Assembly (NCBI RefSeq): GCF_043557345.1
Contig: NZ_JBIFFV010000006.1
Location: 62,001 to 126,000, forward strand
Direction: 5' to 3'
DNA length: 64,000 bases
DNA from: Sulfitobacter sp043557345
GTDB lineage: Bacteria; Pseudomonadota; Alphaproteobacteria; Rhodobacterales; Rhodobacteraceae
Below the pieces are notes generated by a model, which was given only the letters and a program-made list of their open reading frames with translations, was not told where the DNA came from and did no database searches. Position 1 is the first letter of the stretch, and every line of letters starts with the position of its first letter. The translations under genes were made by a program, and so were the position numbers. Below, one piece after another: positions 31,900 to 39,123 of the stretch.

Positions 31900-33234
31900 A
31901 TGAGCCATGTATTGCACCGTAACCTGCGCGCCACGCAACCTGTGATCGTCCGCGGCGAAGGAAATTTCCTCATTGATGACAAAGGGAAGCGCTATCTGGA
32001 CGCCTGTGGCGGCGCGGCTGTGTCGAGCCTTGGGCATGACAATGCCGCCGTGCGCGCCGCCGTTGCCGCGCAGATGGACAAGCTTGCCTTTGCCCATACT
32101 GGCCTTTTCACCAACGCCCCGGCAGAGGCGCTGGCCGACCATCTGATCGCCCGCGCGCCTGAGGGTACGGGCGAAGGCCGGGTCATGTATCTGGGCAGCG
32201 GGTCCGAAGCGATGGAGGCGGCGCTGAAGCTGGCGCGGCAGTACCATCTGGAGCGCGGCGACACGGCGCGCGCCAAGATCATCGCCCGCGCCCCGAGCTA
32301 TCACGGCAACACACTGGGCGCGCTGGCGGTGGGCGGCCATGCCGGGCGCCGCAAGCCCTTCGCCCCGATGTTGATGGAGGTGGAACATATCGACGCCGCC
32401 TATGCCTACCGGCTGCAACGCGCGGGCGAGAGCACGGCGGATTTCGCGCGGCGCTTGGCGGATCAACTGGAAGCGCGGATCGTCGAGCTGGGGCTGGAGA
32501 CGGTCGCCGCCTTCGTGGCCGAGCCGGTGGTCGGCGCCTCGCTCGGCTCGCAGCCCGCACCCGAGGGGTATTTCAGACATGTGCGCGAGATCTGCGACCG
32601 CCACGGCGTCTTGCTCATCGCCGATGAGGTGATGTGCGGCATGGGGCGCACCGGCAGCCTGTTTGCGCTGGAGCAGGAAGGGATTTGCGCCGATATCACC
32701 ACCATGGCCAAGGGGCTCGGCGCGGGCTACCAGCCGATCGCGGCGGTGATGGCGCGGCAAAGCGTGATCGAGGCGATCATGGCGGGCAGCGGCAACCTGT
32801 GGAATGGGCACACCTATATGTCCCATGCGGTGGCCACGGCGGGCGCGCTGGCGGTGCTGCAAGAGGTCGAGAGCCGCGATTTGCTGAGTGCGGTGCGCGC
32901 CCGGGGGCAGCAGTTGGAAACCGCGCTGCGCGACCGCTTTGGCCAGCACGCCCATGTCGGAGACATTCGCGGGCGCGGGTTGTTTTGGTCGATCGAACTG
33001 GTGGCCGAGCGCGAGAGCAAGACGCCCTTCGACGTCAGCCGCAACCTTGCGGGCAAGATCCAACGCACCGCGATGGAGGCGGGGATGATCTGCTACCCCT
33101 CGCAGGGCTGCGCCGATGGCACGGCGGGGGATCACGTTCTGCTGGCCCCGGCCTTTACCTCCCCGCCCGAGGAAATCGAGATGACGGTCGAGATGCTGGG
33201 CGCGGCAGTCGATGGGGCGATCGCGGAGGGCTGA
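31900..33234 (+). CDS. Class III PLP-dependent aminotransferase
   Basis: 444 residues, omega-aminotransferase group. PLP lysine Lys271 in TTMAKGLGAGYQPIAAV; the preceding LLIADEVMCGMGRTG contains the conserved Asp-Glu-Val; GSGSEAMEAALKLARQY and YHGNTLGAL bind the cofactor phosphate. The amino donor cannot be read from sequence; candidates include beta-alanine or GABA, the former a product of pyrimidine breakdown. Divergent from the nucleoside uptake operon with a shared 172-base control region, so a role in using nitrogen from the imported compound is plausible. Ribosome site AAGGAT, somewhat far from ATG. Confidence 0.88.
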   Translation: MSHVLHRNLRATQPVIVRGEGNFLIDDKGKRYLDACGGAAVSSLGHDNAAVRAAVAAQMDKLAFAHTGLFTNAPAEALADHLIARAPEGTGEGRVMYLGSGSEAMEAALKLARQYHLERGDTARAKIIARAPSYHGNTLGALAVGGHAGRRKPFAPMLMEVEHIDAAYAYRLQRAGESTADFARRLADQLEARIVELGLETVAAFVAEPVVGASLGSQPAPEGYFRHVREICDRHGVLLIADEVMCGMGRTGSLFALEQEGICADITTMAKGLGAGYQPIAAVMARQSVIEAIMAGSGNLWNGHTYMSHAVATAGALAVLQEVESRDLLSAVRARGQQLETALRDRFGQHAHVGDIRGRGLFWSIELVAERESKTPFDVSRNLAGKIQRTAMEAGMICYPSQGCADGTAGDHVLLAPAFTSPPEEIEMTVEMLGAAVDGAIAEG

Positions 33235-33250
33235 GCCCTCCGCCTGCCCG

Positions 33251-34219
33251 TTATCGGCCTTTGATCTGGATCGAGAAGTTGCGCCGCGCCCCGGCGGGCG
33301 GGCGCGGGAATGGGGCGGCCTGTCGGATGATGCCAAGCGCCGCCTGATCCAGCGCCGCCGACCCGGAGCTGCGGGCCACGCGGACCCCTGCCAACTGCCC
33401 GCCCCCACCGATGGAAAAGGCGATCGTCGCCGTCCCGCGGGAGCGGACGCGCGGCTTGCCGACGCGGGCGATGCGGCTCATGACTTGGCCCGGATAGTTG
33501 CTGGCTGCCGCATTCCCCGCAGGCGCCGCGGCACGCTGTTGCGCGCCCGATTGCGCGGCATTGCCCGCGCGGCTGGCGGTCTGCGCGCCCTTGGTATTGT
33601 TGCGCTTTGCATTGCCACGCGTGGTTTGCTTGGGCTTGGGTTTCGGCTGCGGCTTGGGCTTGGCCTTTTTGGCCGCCTCGGCCGCGCGTTCGGGATCGCG
33701 GCGCTGTGGGCGCCGCGACAGGCGCGGCGCGTCATCCTCGGCCTCGGCGGTGAGGGTTTCGACCGGCGGCACCGGAGCCGCGGCCGTGATGGTTGGCGTG
33801 GCCTCAGTCGTCTCGGGCGGGGTTTCGACCGGGGTCAGGGCGGGCAAGACCGGCGTCTCTGTCGGCGAGGCGGCGGGCGGGGCCACGGGCATGGGTTCAG
33901 CCTCCACCGCCTGCACCGGCTCTGCGACGGCCGAAGGCGTGGGGGTGAGCGTGGGTTCCGGCGCGGGGGTCGGCGGCAGCGCCTCTGCGGTCTCAAGCGG
34001 TTCGGGCGCGGGGGTTGGGGTGATTTCTTCGACCGGTTCGGCATCCAATGTGCCGATGGCCATATCCTCGAACCGCGTGCCAAGCTGGGCTGCGGCGGGC
34101 GCGCCGCCGCCTGCGATCTTGGCGCTGTCGTCGATCTGGGCGAGTTGCGACACCCCCACGACGAGGCTGGCCGCGACGCCGATGGACAGTGTTTTGGCGA
34201 GACCGGAACGGGGGATCAT
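33251..34219 (-). CDS. tonB: TonB-like energy transducer
   Basis: 322 residues. One N-terminal hydrophobic anchor (about 8-27), a long Pro/Ala/Glu-rich periplasm-spanning region (about 60-220), and a C-terminal TonB-type domain (about 240-320; VMSRIARVGKPRVRSRGTA, GGGQLAGVRVARSSG, AALGIIRQAAPFPRPP). It transduces the proton-driven energy of the ExbBD complex to outer-membrane receptors for iron or cobalamin carriers. Start overlaps the exbD stop by 4 bases. The operon lacks a receptor gene here. Confidence 0.9.
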   Translation of the reverse strand: MIPRSGLAKTLSIGVAASLVVGVSQLAQIDDSAKIAGGGAPAAAQLGTRFEDMAIGTLDAEPVEEITPTPAPEPLETAEALPPTPAPEPTLTPTPSAVAEPVQAVEAEPMPVAPPAASPTETPVLPALTPVETPPETTEATPTITAAAPVPPVETLTAEAEDDAPRLSRRPQRRDPERAAEAAKKAKPKPQPKPKPKQTTRGNAKRNNTKGAQTASRAGNAAQSGAQQRAAAPAGNAAASNYPGQVMSRIARVGKPRVRSRGTATIAFSIGGGGQLAGVRVARSSGSAALDQAALGIIRQAAPFPRPPAGARRNFSIQIKGR

Positions 34220-34605
34220 TGCAGCGCCCTTTCGGTGACAAGCATGACGCGCGCGGCCCCTGCCCCGCGCAGCTCGCGGGTCAGTTCCACAAGGCGGCGG
34301 GCGGGCAGTGCGCGGTCGGGGAGGAGCCGGACGGTGTCGCGCTCTTCTTCGGGCAGCGCGTCGATGAAATCGGCCACGCTGGCGCGGTCTTGGCCTGCGT
34401 AGGTCATGCGGCCATCGGCATGGACCACCAGCGCATTCGGCGGGGCGCGGCCCTCAAGCTCGCGGGTTTCGACGAGGTTGAGATCGGAGTCCAGCGGCTG
34501 TGACAGGGTGCCTGCGACCATAAAGAAGACCAGCATCAGAAAGACGATGTTGATCAGCGCGATGGTCGGTTCGCGTTGCGGTTTGGCCTTGGCGATGGGT
34601 CGCAT
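34216..34605 (-). CDS. ExbD-family biopolymer transport protein (second)
   Basis: 129 residues: short basic N-terminus, one membrane helix (about 16-37, IALINIVFLMLVFFMVAGTL) and a periplasmic ExbD domain. The helix carries Asn and no membrane Asp equivalent to the proton-path Asp of E. coli ExbD (its neighbour at 34608 has SLIDVIFLLLLFFML, with Asp). So this copy looks like a partner lacking the proton-carrying residue. It begins 2 bases after the other exbD. Confidence 0.88.
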   Translation of the reverse strand: MRPIAKAKPQREPTIALINIVFLMLVFFMVAGTLSQPLDSDLNLVETRELEGRAPPNALVVHADGRMTYAGQDRASVADFIDALPEEERDTVRLLPDRALPARRLVELTRELRGAGAARVMLVTERALQ

Positions 34606-34607
34606 GG

Positions 34608-34985
34608 TCAGCCCTCCAGAACCGAGACGCTGAGCCCCGGCAAGGCGCGCAGCGCGATGAGCAGATCGGCCAGCGCCTGCGCCTCGACCTCGGCCCCGAG
34701 CGAGACCAAAAGCGGGGTGCCCTCTTCGGCCTCGGCCAAGGGGCTGGCGGTCAGCGCGTCAAGCGCCAGCGCATCGCCGTTAAGGCGCAGCCCCTCGGTG
34801 GTTAGTTGCAGGAAAAACGGTTTCGCCCCCGTCTCGGCCCCTGCCCGGGATGTCGCTGCGGCCAATTCGATCTCGGCAAATTTTGAGAAGGTCGAGGTCA
34901 GCATGAAGAACAACAACAGCAGGAAGATCACGTCGATCAGGGAGGTCATGGAGAGGCGGTTGCGCCGCCGGCGTGGCCTAGCCAT
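34608..34985 (-). CDS. exbD: ExbD-family biopolymer transport protein (first)
   Basis: 125 residues from MARPRRRRNRLSMTSLIDV. The membrane helix (about 13-33) includes the conserved Asp (SLIDVIFLLLLFFML) that carries protons; the rest is the periplasmic domain. The start lies 8 bases inside the end of exbB. Two different ExbD proteins in series are found with some specialised Ton systems. Confidence 0.9.
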   Translation of the reverse strand: MARPRRRRNRLSMTSLIDVIFLLLLFFMLTSTFSKFAEIELAAATSRAGAETGAKPFFLQLTTEGLRLNGDALALDALTASPLAEAEEGTPLLVSLGAEVEAQALADLLIALRALPGLSVSVLEG

Positions 34986-35664
34986 GGGCTGGCCGGGGCG
35001 CGGCGGCGGCAAAGGGGGTGGCAGCGGGCGCAGCGGCAGAGGCCGCGTTCTGGCCCGGGTGCAGCACGGTCAGGATCGCCTTGTCGGCGATGACGCGTTC
35101 AGTCTCCATACGTTGCTCAAGCCAGCTGAGCACCAGCGCGGTCGGCATGGCCACGACAAGCCCCACGGCCGTGGTCAGAAGCGCCACCCAGATGCCACCG
35201 GCGAGGATCGACGGGTCCACTTGAGAGCCCGCATCCTGCAAGGCGCGGAAGGCTTCGATCATGCCCAGAACCGTGCCGAAGAGACCCAAGAGCGGGGCAA
35301 GCTGCGCCACGGAATCGAGCAGGCGGAAACCGCGCTCAAGCTTGGCAAAACGCATCTCGGCCTCGGCCTGCAAGCGCGAAGCACCGGCCTCGGGCGCGGA
35401 CATGGCCAGTTCGATCACCGGGGCAAGGTAGCTTTTCGACCGGCCCAGCGCCGAACGGGCGGCGGCGGCATCGCCGCGCTCCCACGCGTTGACTGCTTCG
35501 GAGAGCGCCCGGTGACGGCCCACGGCGGCAGCGCGGAACTGCCATGTCTTATAAAGGGCGACCGCAAGGGTCAGCACGGCCACGGCCATCAGGATCACCA
35601 CCACCGGGCCACCGGTTTCGGCAATGCCCCGCAGGGGGGTCAGCAATTCATCGAGTTGTTCCAT
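34978..35664 (-). CDS. exbB: ExbB/TolQ/MotA proton channel family protein
   Basis: 228 residues with three membrane helices (about 18-38, 111-131, 150-176). The family core ERGFRLLDSVAQLAPLLGLFGTVLGMIEAFRAL (about 104-136) and GGIWVALLTTAVGLVVAMP are clear. It forms the motor of the Ton system with ExbD. Its ATG shares one base with the stop of the upstream small exported protein and its end overlaps exbD, so the five genes are a single unit. Confidence 0.92.
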   Translation of the reverse strand: MEQLDELLTPLRGIAETGGPVVVILMAVAVLTLAVALYKTWQFRAAAVGRHRALSEAVNAWERGDAAAARSALGRSKSYLAPVIELAMSAPEAGASRLQAEAEMRFAKLERGFRLLDSVAQLAPLLGLFGTVLGMIEAFRALQDAGSQVDPSILAGGIWVALLTTAVGLVVAMPTALVLSWLEQRMETERVIADKAILTVLHPGQNAASAAAPAATPFAAAAPRPAHG

Positions 35665-36116
35665 CAGCCCAGCACCTCGATCTCGGTCCGGGTCGCCGGG
35701 GCGAGCGCGCTTTCGCAGGTGCCCGCCTCGATCCCCGCGCCCTCACAGCTTTGCGCGCCGTTAAAGAGGATGCGGCCAAGGTTCTCGCAGGTGGTTTGCG
35801 GCACCACGAATTGACGCACGCGCGGGCGGCCAACGGGGAGTTCGCCGAAATCGAAGAGCGTCAGCCGGTTCACGGTGCCTTCGCGGTCGAAGAGCACGGT
35901 TTCATAGACCGCCTTGTCGAGCGGGGCGGAAAGCTCGTTGGTGATGAGGAAGGTCAGCTTGCAATTGGCCTCTGTGGTGTCGGCGGCATTGAGCTCGACC
36001 TTGAGCGTGGGCGCGGGCGCGGCGCTGGCCGGGGTCGCGGCGGTTGTCTCGGCGGCGGCGCCTTGGGCGATGGTCAGGGACAGGGCCGCGAGGAACGCGG
36101 AACGAAAATGCGGCAT
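35664..36116 (-). CDS. Exported hypothetical protein at the head of the exbBD-tonB operon
   Basis: 150 residues: signal peptide MPHFRSAFLAALSLTIAQGAAA, then a predicted periplasmic beta-rich domain with four cysteines (Cys54, and NC / SC / TC in the C-terminal third), possibly two disulfides. No family name recalled with certainty. It overlaps exbB by one base (35664). Position suggests an accessory of the Ton complex. I see no metal motif. The promoter must lie in the 279 bases shared with the phosphatase-like gene. Confidence 0.8.
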   Translation of the reverse strand: MPHFRSAFLAALSLTIAQGAAAETTAATPASAAPAPTLKVELNAADTTEANCKLTFLITNELSAPLDKAVYETVLFDREGTVNRLTLFDFGELPVGRPRVRQFVVPQTTCENLGRILFNGAQSCEGAGIEAGTCESALAPATRTEIEVLG

Positions 36117-36264
36117 GGGGGTGGCTCCCGATGGGTTTGTCTTTGATCACGGCGCAGCGTTGGGGCGCCTGCCCCGGCAGGGCAGAATCGTCGCAACACC
36201 TCTTGCGCCAAGCGGAATTTCTGCCTGCTGCCTAGCAAAACCGGGCGGCGGTGACAATCCTGAC

Positions 36265-36282
36265 TTTAATACTCGGATTAAA
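36265..36282. promoter_or_regulatory. Palindrome TTTAAT-N6-ATTAAA
   Basis: Perfect 6-bp arms with a 6-base spacer in the 279-base gap between the divergent ton operon and the phosphatase-like gene. The only AT-rich symmetric element there, so a candidate operator for either side; regulator unknown. TTGACA (36302-36307) nearby is a possible plus-strand -35, without a good -10. Confidence 0.3.
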
Positions 36283-36395
36283 TGGGTGTGGTGCTGCCCA
36301 TTTGACAGGCAGGGAACAGTTGCTCCGGGTTGGTGTTGGGAAGCTGAAACCACGACATGCGAGACGACCGCATTCGCGCAGAGAAGGAGGCCAGA

Positions 36396-36854
36396 ATGAC
36401 CGACGACAGCCAAAAGATCGCGACCATCGACCCTGCCCATACCGTGGCCCTGTTCACGCCGGACGCCAAAGCGCTGGAGCAGGCAGCTTCCGCCGGCATG
36501 AAAACGGTGGTGAACTTCCGCGCCTCGGATGAGAAAGGCGGCCTGTCCCCCGATGCGGAGCGGCTGGTGGCCGAGAAACTGGGGTTGAACTACCTGCACC
36601 ACCCGGTCACGCCAGACACCCTTGGCCCCGAGACGGTGGATGAATTCCGCAAGTCACTGGACGACCTGCCCCAGCCGGTGTTTCTGCACTGCGCTTCGGG
36701 CAAACGTGCAGGGGCGATGACCTTGATGGCGCTCGCGGCGGATAAGGGCTGGGACGGTGATACGGCCTTGCAGGAGGGCAAGGCCCGCGGCATCGACCTG
36801 ACCGAAGAGAAGATCGGCCAGTTGGTCAAATCCTACGCGGATAGCAAAGCCTGA
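36396..36854 (+). CDS. DSP/Blh-type protein phosphatase-like protein
   Basis: 152 residues, excellent AAGGAGG ribosome site. KTVVNFRASDEKGG, an LNYLHHPVT segment and the P-loop HCASGKRAGAM (about 103-113) match the beta-lactamase-hydrolase-like phosphatase group (DUF442), a Cys-x4-Arg dual-specificity-like fold often fused or adjacent to persulfide dioxygenases and repeatedly linked to sulfide oxidation loci. Here it lies convergent to the SqrR/BigR-like repressor of such a locus. Catalysis on phosphate is not proven for the family. Confidence 0.85.
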   Translation: MTDDSQKIATIDPAHTVALFTPDAKALEQAASAGMKTVVNFRASDEKGGLSPDAERLVAEKLGLNYLHHPVTPDTLGPETVDEFRKSLDDLPQPVFLHCASGKRAGAMTLMALAADKGWDGDTALQEGKARGIDLTEEKIGQLVKSYADSKA

Positions 36855-36861
36855 GAGAAAC

Positions 36862-36889
36862 GCCCGGTTTTACCGGGCATTTTACTTTT
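36862..36889. terminator. Intrinsic terminator between convergent genes
   Basis: Stem GCCCGGT / ACCGGGC (36862-36868, 36872-36878) with a TTT loop, followed by ATTTTACTTTT. Strong for the plus-strand phosphatase-like gene; it overlaps the 3' end of the repressor gene. Confidence 0.75.
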
Positions 36890-37187
36890 GCGTGCAGTAA
36901 AGGCCGTGCAGCGTTTCCAGAACGGCCACGGCCTCCTGCCCCTTGACGCGGTAAAAGATCGTCTGACCCGCCCGGCGGCTGTCGACCAGACCGGCATCTT
37001 TCAACTTTTTCAACTGCTGCGACATGGTGGATTGCGACAGACCGCAGGCCTGCGCCAAATCCCCCACCGAGCGCTCCCCCCCGATCAGACGGCACAGGAT
37101 CTGCAACCGCGCCTCCGATGCAAGCATCGTCATGAGCGCCGCAGCCCCGGCGATATCGCCCTCCAGAAAGTCATCCGTGTTTTTCAT
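36882..37187 (-). CDS. ArsR-family regulator, SqrR/BigR-like persulfide sensor
   Basis: 101 residues. Winged-helix ArsR fold: ASEARLQILCRLIGGERSVGDLAQACGLSQSTMSQQLKKLKDAGLV, wing RRAGQTIFYRV. Cys32 (QILC) and Cys98 (LYC) are in the positions of the reactive cysteine pair of SqrR/BigR, which form a tetrasulfide bridge with persulfides and release DNA; a third Cys48 is extra. No Shine-Dalgarno sequence is visible before 37187, so translation may be leaderless. Divergent from the transporter-dioxygenase operon; the inverted repeat at 37202-37221 lies between them and should serve both. Confidence 0.9.
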   Translation of the reverse strand: MKNTDDFLEGDIAGAAALMTMLASEARLQILCRLIGGERSVGDLAQACGLSQSTMSQQLKKLKDAGLVDSRRAGQTIFYRVKGQEAVAVLETLHGLYCTQK

Positions 37188-37197
37188 ATTAGCATCA

Positions 37198-37226
37198 TTG
37201 AATATTATGAGTGCGTAATATATACT
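37198..37226 (+). promoter_or_regulatory. Sigma-70 promoter of the sulfide-response operon
   Basis: TTGAAT (37198-37203), 17-base spacer, TATACT (37221-37226); ideal spacing and five of six consensus matches at each box. It reads into the YeeE/YedE gene at 37280. Confidence 0.75.
37202..37221. promoter_or_regulatory. Operator ATATTA-N8-TAATAT inside the promoter
   Basis: Perfect 6-bp arms (37202-37207 and 37216-37221) filling the spacer between -35 and -10, so repressor binding would exclude RNA polymerase. A/T-rich inverted repeats of this kind are the known targets of BigR/SqrR-type repressors. Confidence 0.7.
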
Positions 37227-37279
37227 ACTTTACAGTCTGACACAAGCCAGCCGCTTGGCGGGCCGTAAGGAGTAGAGAG

Positions 37280-37714
37280 ATGGAAACCGAATTCACACCA
37301 TGGCTGTCGTTGGGCGGCGGCGCGATGATTGGGGTCTCGGCGGTGCTGCTGATGGCCACGAACGGGCGCATCGCAGGGATCAGCGGGCTAACCTCACGGC
37401 TATTCGCCCGCGACAGCGACAGCGAAGCGCGGGGCGTGTCGTTTTTCTTCGTACTGGGGCTTTTGCTCGCGGCACCGCTTTGGTTGCTCGTGTCGGGCGG
37501 ATGGCCGCAGCAATGGGTGCCCTCGAACCCCGTCTTGATGGCCGTGGCCGGGTTGCTCGTCGGCTTTGGTGCGACCTATGGCAATGGCTGCACCTCGGGC
37601 CACGGGGTCTGCGGGATCAGCCGAGGCTCGGCGCGGTCCATCGTGGCGACGGTGACTTTCATGGCGACGGCAGTCGTGACCGTCTTTGTCATGCGCCATG
37701 TGATCGGAGGGTGA
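37280..37714 (+). CDS. YeeE/YedE family transporter, N-terminal half
   Basis: 144 residues with four hydrophobic helices. The signature GATYGNGCTSGHGVCGISRGSARS (shown in parts: GNGCTSGHGVCG near 99-110) carries conserved cysteines thought to pass sulfur compounds such as thiosulfate through the membrane in YeeE/TsuA. With the next gene it makes a two-part version of the single-chain transporter. Ribosome site AAGGAG. First gene of the operon under the 37198-37226 promoter. Confidence 0.9.
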   Translation: METEFTPWLSLGGGAMIGVSAVLLMATNGRIAGISGLTSRLFARDSDSEARGVSFFFVLGLLLAAPLWLLVSGGWPQQWVPSNPVLMAVAGLLVGFGATYGNGCTSGHGVCGISRGSARSIVATVTFMATAVVTVFVMRHVIGG

Positions 37715-37715
37715 C

Positions 37716-38156
37716 GTGAAACAGCTCTTCGCCCTCCTCTCCGGCCTCTTGTTCGGCATCGGCCTGATCGTTTCCGGCATGGCCGACCCGGCCAAAGTGC
37801 TGAACTTCCTTGACGTTTTCGGCACATGGGATCCCAGCCTTGCCTTTGTCATGGGCGGCGCCATCGCGGTGACGGCACCGGGGTTCGCATGGCTGTTCCG
37901 CAGCCGTCAGACCCCCTATTTCGATCGCAAATTCCGCCTGCCCACCCGCAATGATCTTGAGCCGAAACTGCTGACCGGCGCCGCGATTTTCGGCATCGGC
38001 TGGGGCTTGGGCGGCTTTTGCCCCGGCCCGGCATTGACCGCCCTGCCCATCGCGGCCAGCGGCACTTTGATCTTTGTCCCCTTCATGCTGGGCGGCATGT
38101 GGATCGCCCGGCACAGCCCTGATTTGACCTCTAAAACCAAGAAAGGACCAGCCTGA
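37716..38156 (+). CDS. DUF6691 / YeeE-YedE family transporter, C-terminal half
   Basis: 146 residues, GTG start one base after the previous stop, with CGGAGGG upstream. Four hydrophobic helices; IGLIVSGMADPAKVLNFLD near 15-33 and GLGGFCPGPALTALP near 102-116 are characteristic. Its stop overlaps the next ATG (TGATG). The split pair beside a persulfide dioxygenase is thought to move sulfite, thiosulfate or sulfane sulfur; direction unknown. Confidence 0.9.
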   Translation: MKQLFALLSGLLFGIGLIVSGMADPAKVLNFLDVFGTWDPSLAFVMGGAIAVTAPGFAWLFRSRQTPYFDRKFRLPTRNDLEPKLLTGAAIFGIGWGLGGFCPGPALTALPIAASGTLIFVPFMLGGMWIARHSPDLTSKTKKGPA

Positions 38157-39073
38157 TGAGCGACCCTCTCAATTCACCCGTCGTGCGCCACTCCCCTTCG
38201 ACAGGGGCAGGCAGCCCCGATGTCTGGGGCATCTATGAACCCGACACCGGTTCGATCCAGTACATCTGCGCCGATCCGGCGACGAAGAAGGCCGCGCTGA
38301 TCGACGTGGTGTGGAACTTCGACCCGAAGAACTACAAGTTCACCACGGAAAGCATGGATCAGGTGCTGGACCTCGTAAAGGAGAACAGTCTGAGCGTGGA
38401 ATGGGTACTCGACACCCACCCGCATGCGGATCACGTCATGGCCTCGGCCCAGTTGAAAGAGCGGACGGGCGCGCCCAATGCCATCGGCGCGCTGGTGCCT
38501 GAGATCGCCAAGATTTGGGCCGATCTTTACAACCTGCCCAACGCCTTCGACCCCGACCGCGATTTTGATCGCCTGTTTCAGGAAGGCGAGACCTTCAAGA
38601 TCGGCGAGTTGGACGCCAAGGTGATGCTGTCGCCCGGGCATACGCTGGGGTCGATCACTTACGTCTGCGGCGATGCGGCTTTTGTGCATGACACGCTGAT
38701 GCAGCCCGATGCCGGCACCTCGCGGTCGGATTTCCCCGGCGGCACGACCGAGGAGTTGTGGGACTCGATCCAAGACATCCTCGCTCTGCCCGGCGACACG
38801 CGACTTTACATCGGCCATGACTACGGCACCGATGGCCGCGATGAGCCGCAGTGGGAGGCCACGGTGGACGAACACCGCGCCCATAACATCCATGTCAAAG
38901 ATGGCACCAAGCGCGAGGATTATATCGAGCGCCGTCAGAAACGGGACGCGACCCTGTCGCTGCCCAACCGCATCCTCGCCGCATTGCAGATCAACCTGCG
39001 CGGCGGGCGGCTGCCCCCGGCGGAGGATGACGGCCATCACTACCTGAAACTGCCCGTGAACCGTTTCGACTGA
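38156..39073 (+). CDS. MBL-fold persulfide dioxygenase-like protein
   Basis: 305 residues, metallo-beta-lactamase fold. Metal motif THPHADH (His88, His90, Asp92, His93), SPGHTLGSITY, HDTLMQPDAGTSRSDFPGG and IGHDYGTDGRDEPQWEATV match the ETHE1/Blh sulfur dioxygenases that oxidise glutathione persulfide to sulfite with Fe(II). One base overlaps the preceding gene. Regulation by the ArsR-type persulfide sensor upstream supports this role. Confidence 0.92.
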   Translation: MSDPLNSPVVRHSPSTGAGSPDVWGIYEPDTGSIQYICADPATKKAALIDVVWNFDPKNYKFTTESMDQVLDLVKENSLSVEWVLDTHPHADHVMASAQLKERTGAPNAIGALVPEIAKIWADLYNLPNAFDPDRDFDRLFQEGETFKIGELDAKVMLSPGHTLGSITYVCGDAAFVHDTLMQPDAGTSRSDFPGGTTEELWDSIQDILALPGDTRLYIGHDYGTDGRDEPQWEATVDEHRAHNIHVKDGTKREDYIERRQKRDATLSLPNRILAALQINLRGGRLPPAEDDGHHYLKLPVNRFD

Positions 39074-39123
39074 GCCAACCGGGTGGCCCCTTGGGGCCGC
39101 CCCTAGCTGACGGATCGCCGCCC

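Noticed and set aside
36265..36282. Fur/Irr/RirA-type iron box upstream of the ton operon
   Set aside because: TTTAAT-N6-ATTAAA does not match the iron-responsive motifs I know well enough to claim (Fur box, ICE, Iron-Rhodo box); kept only as an unassigned palindrome.
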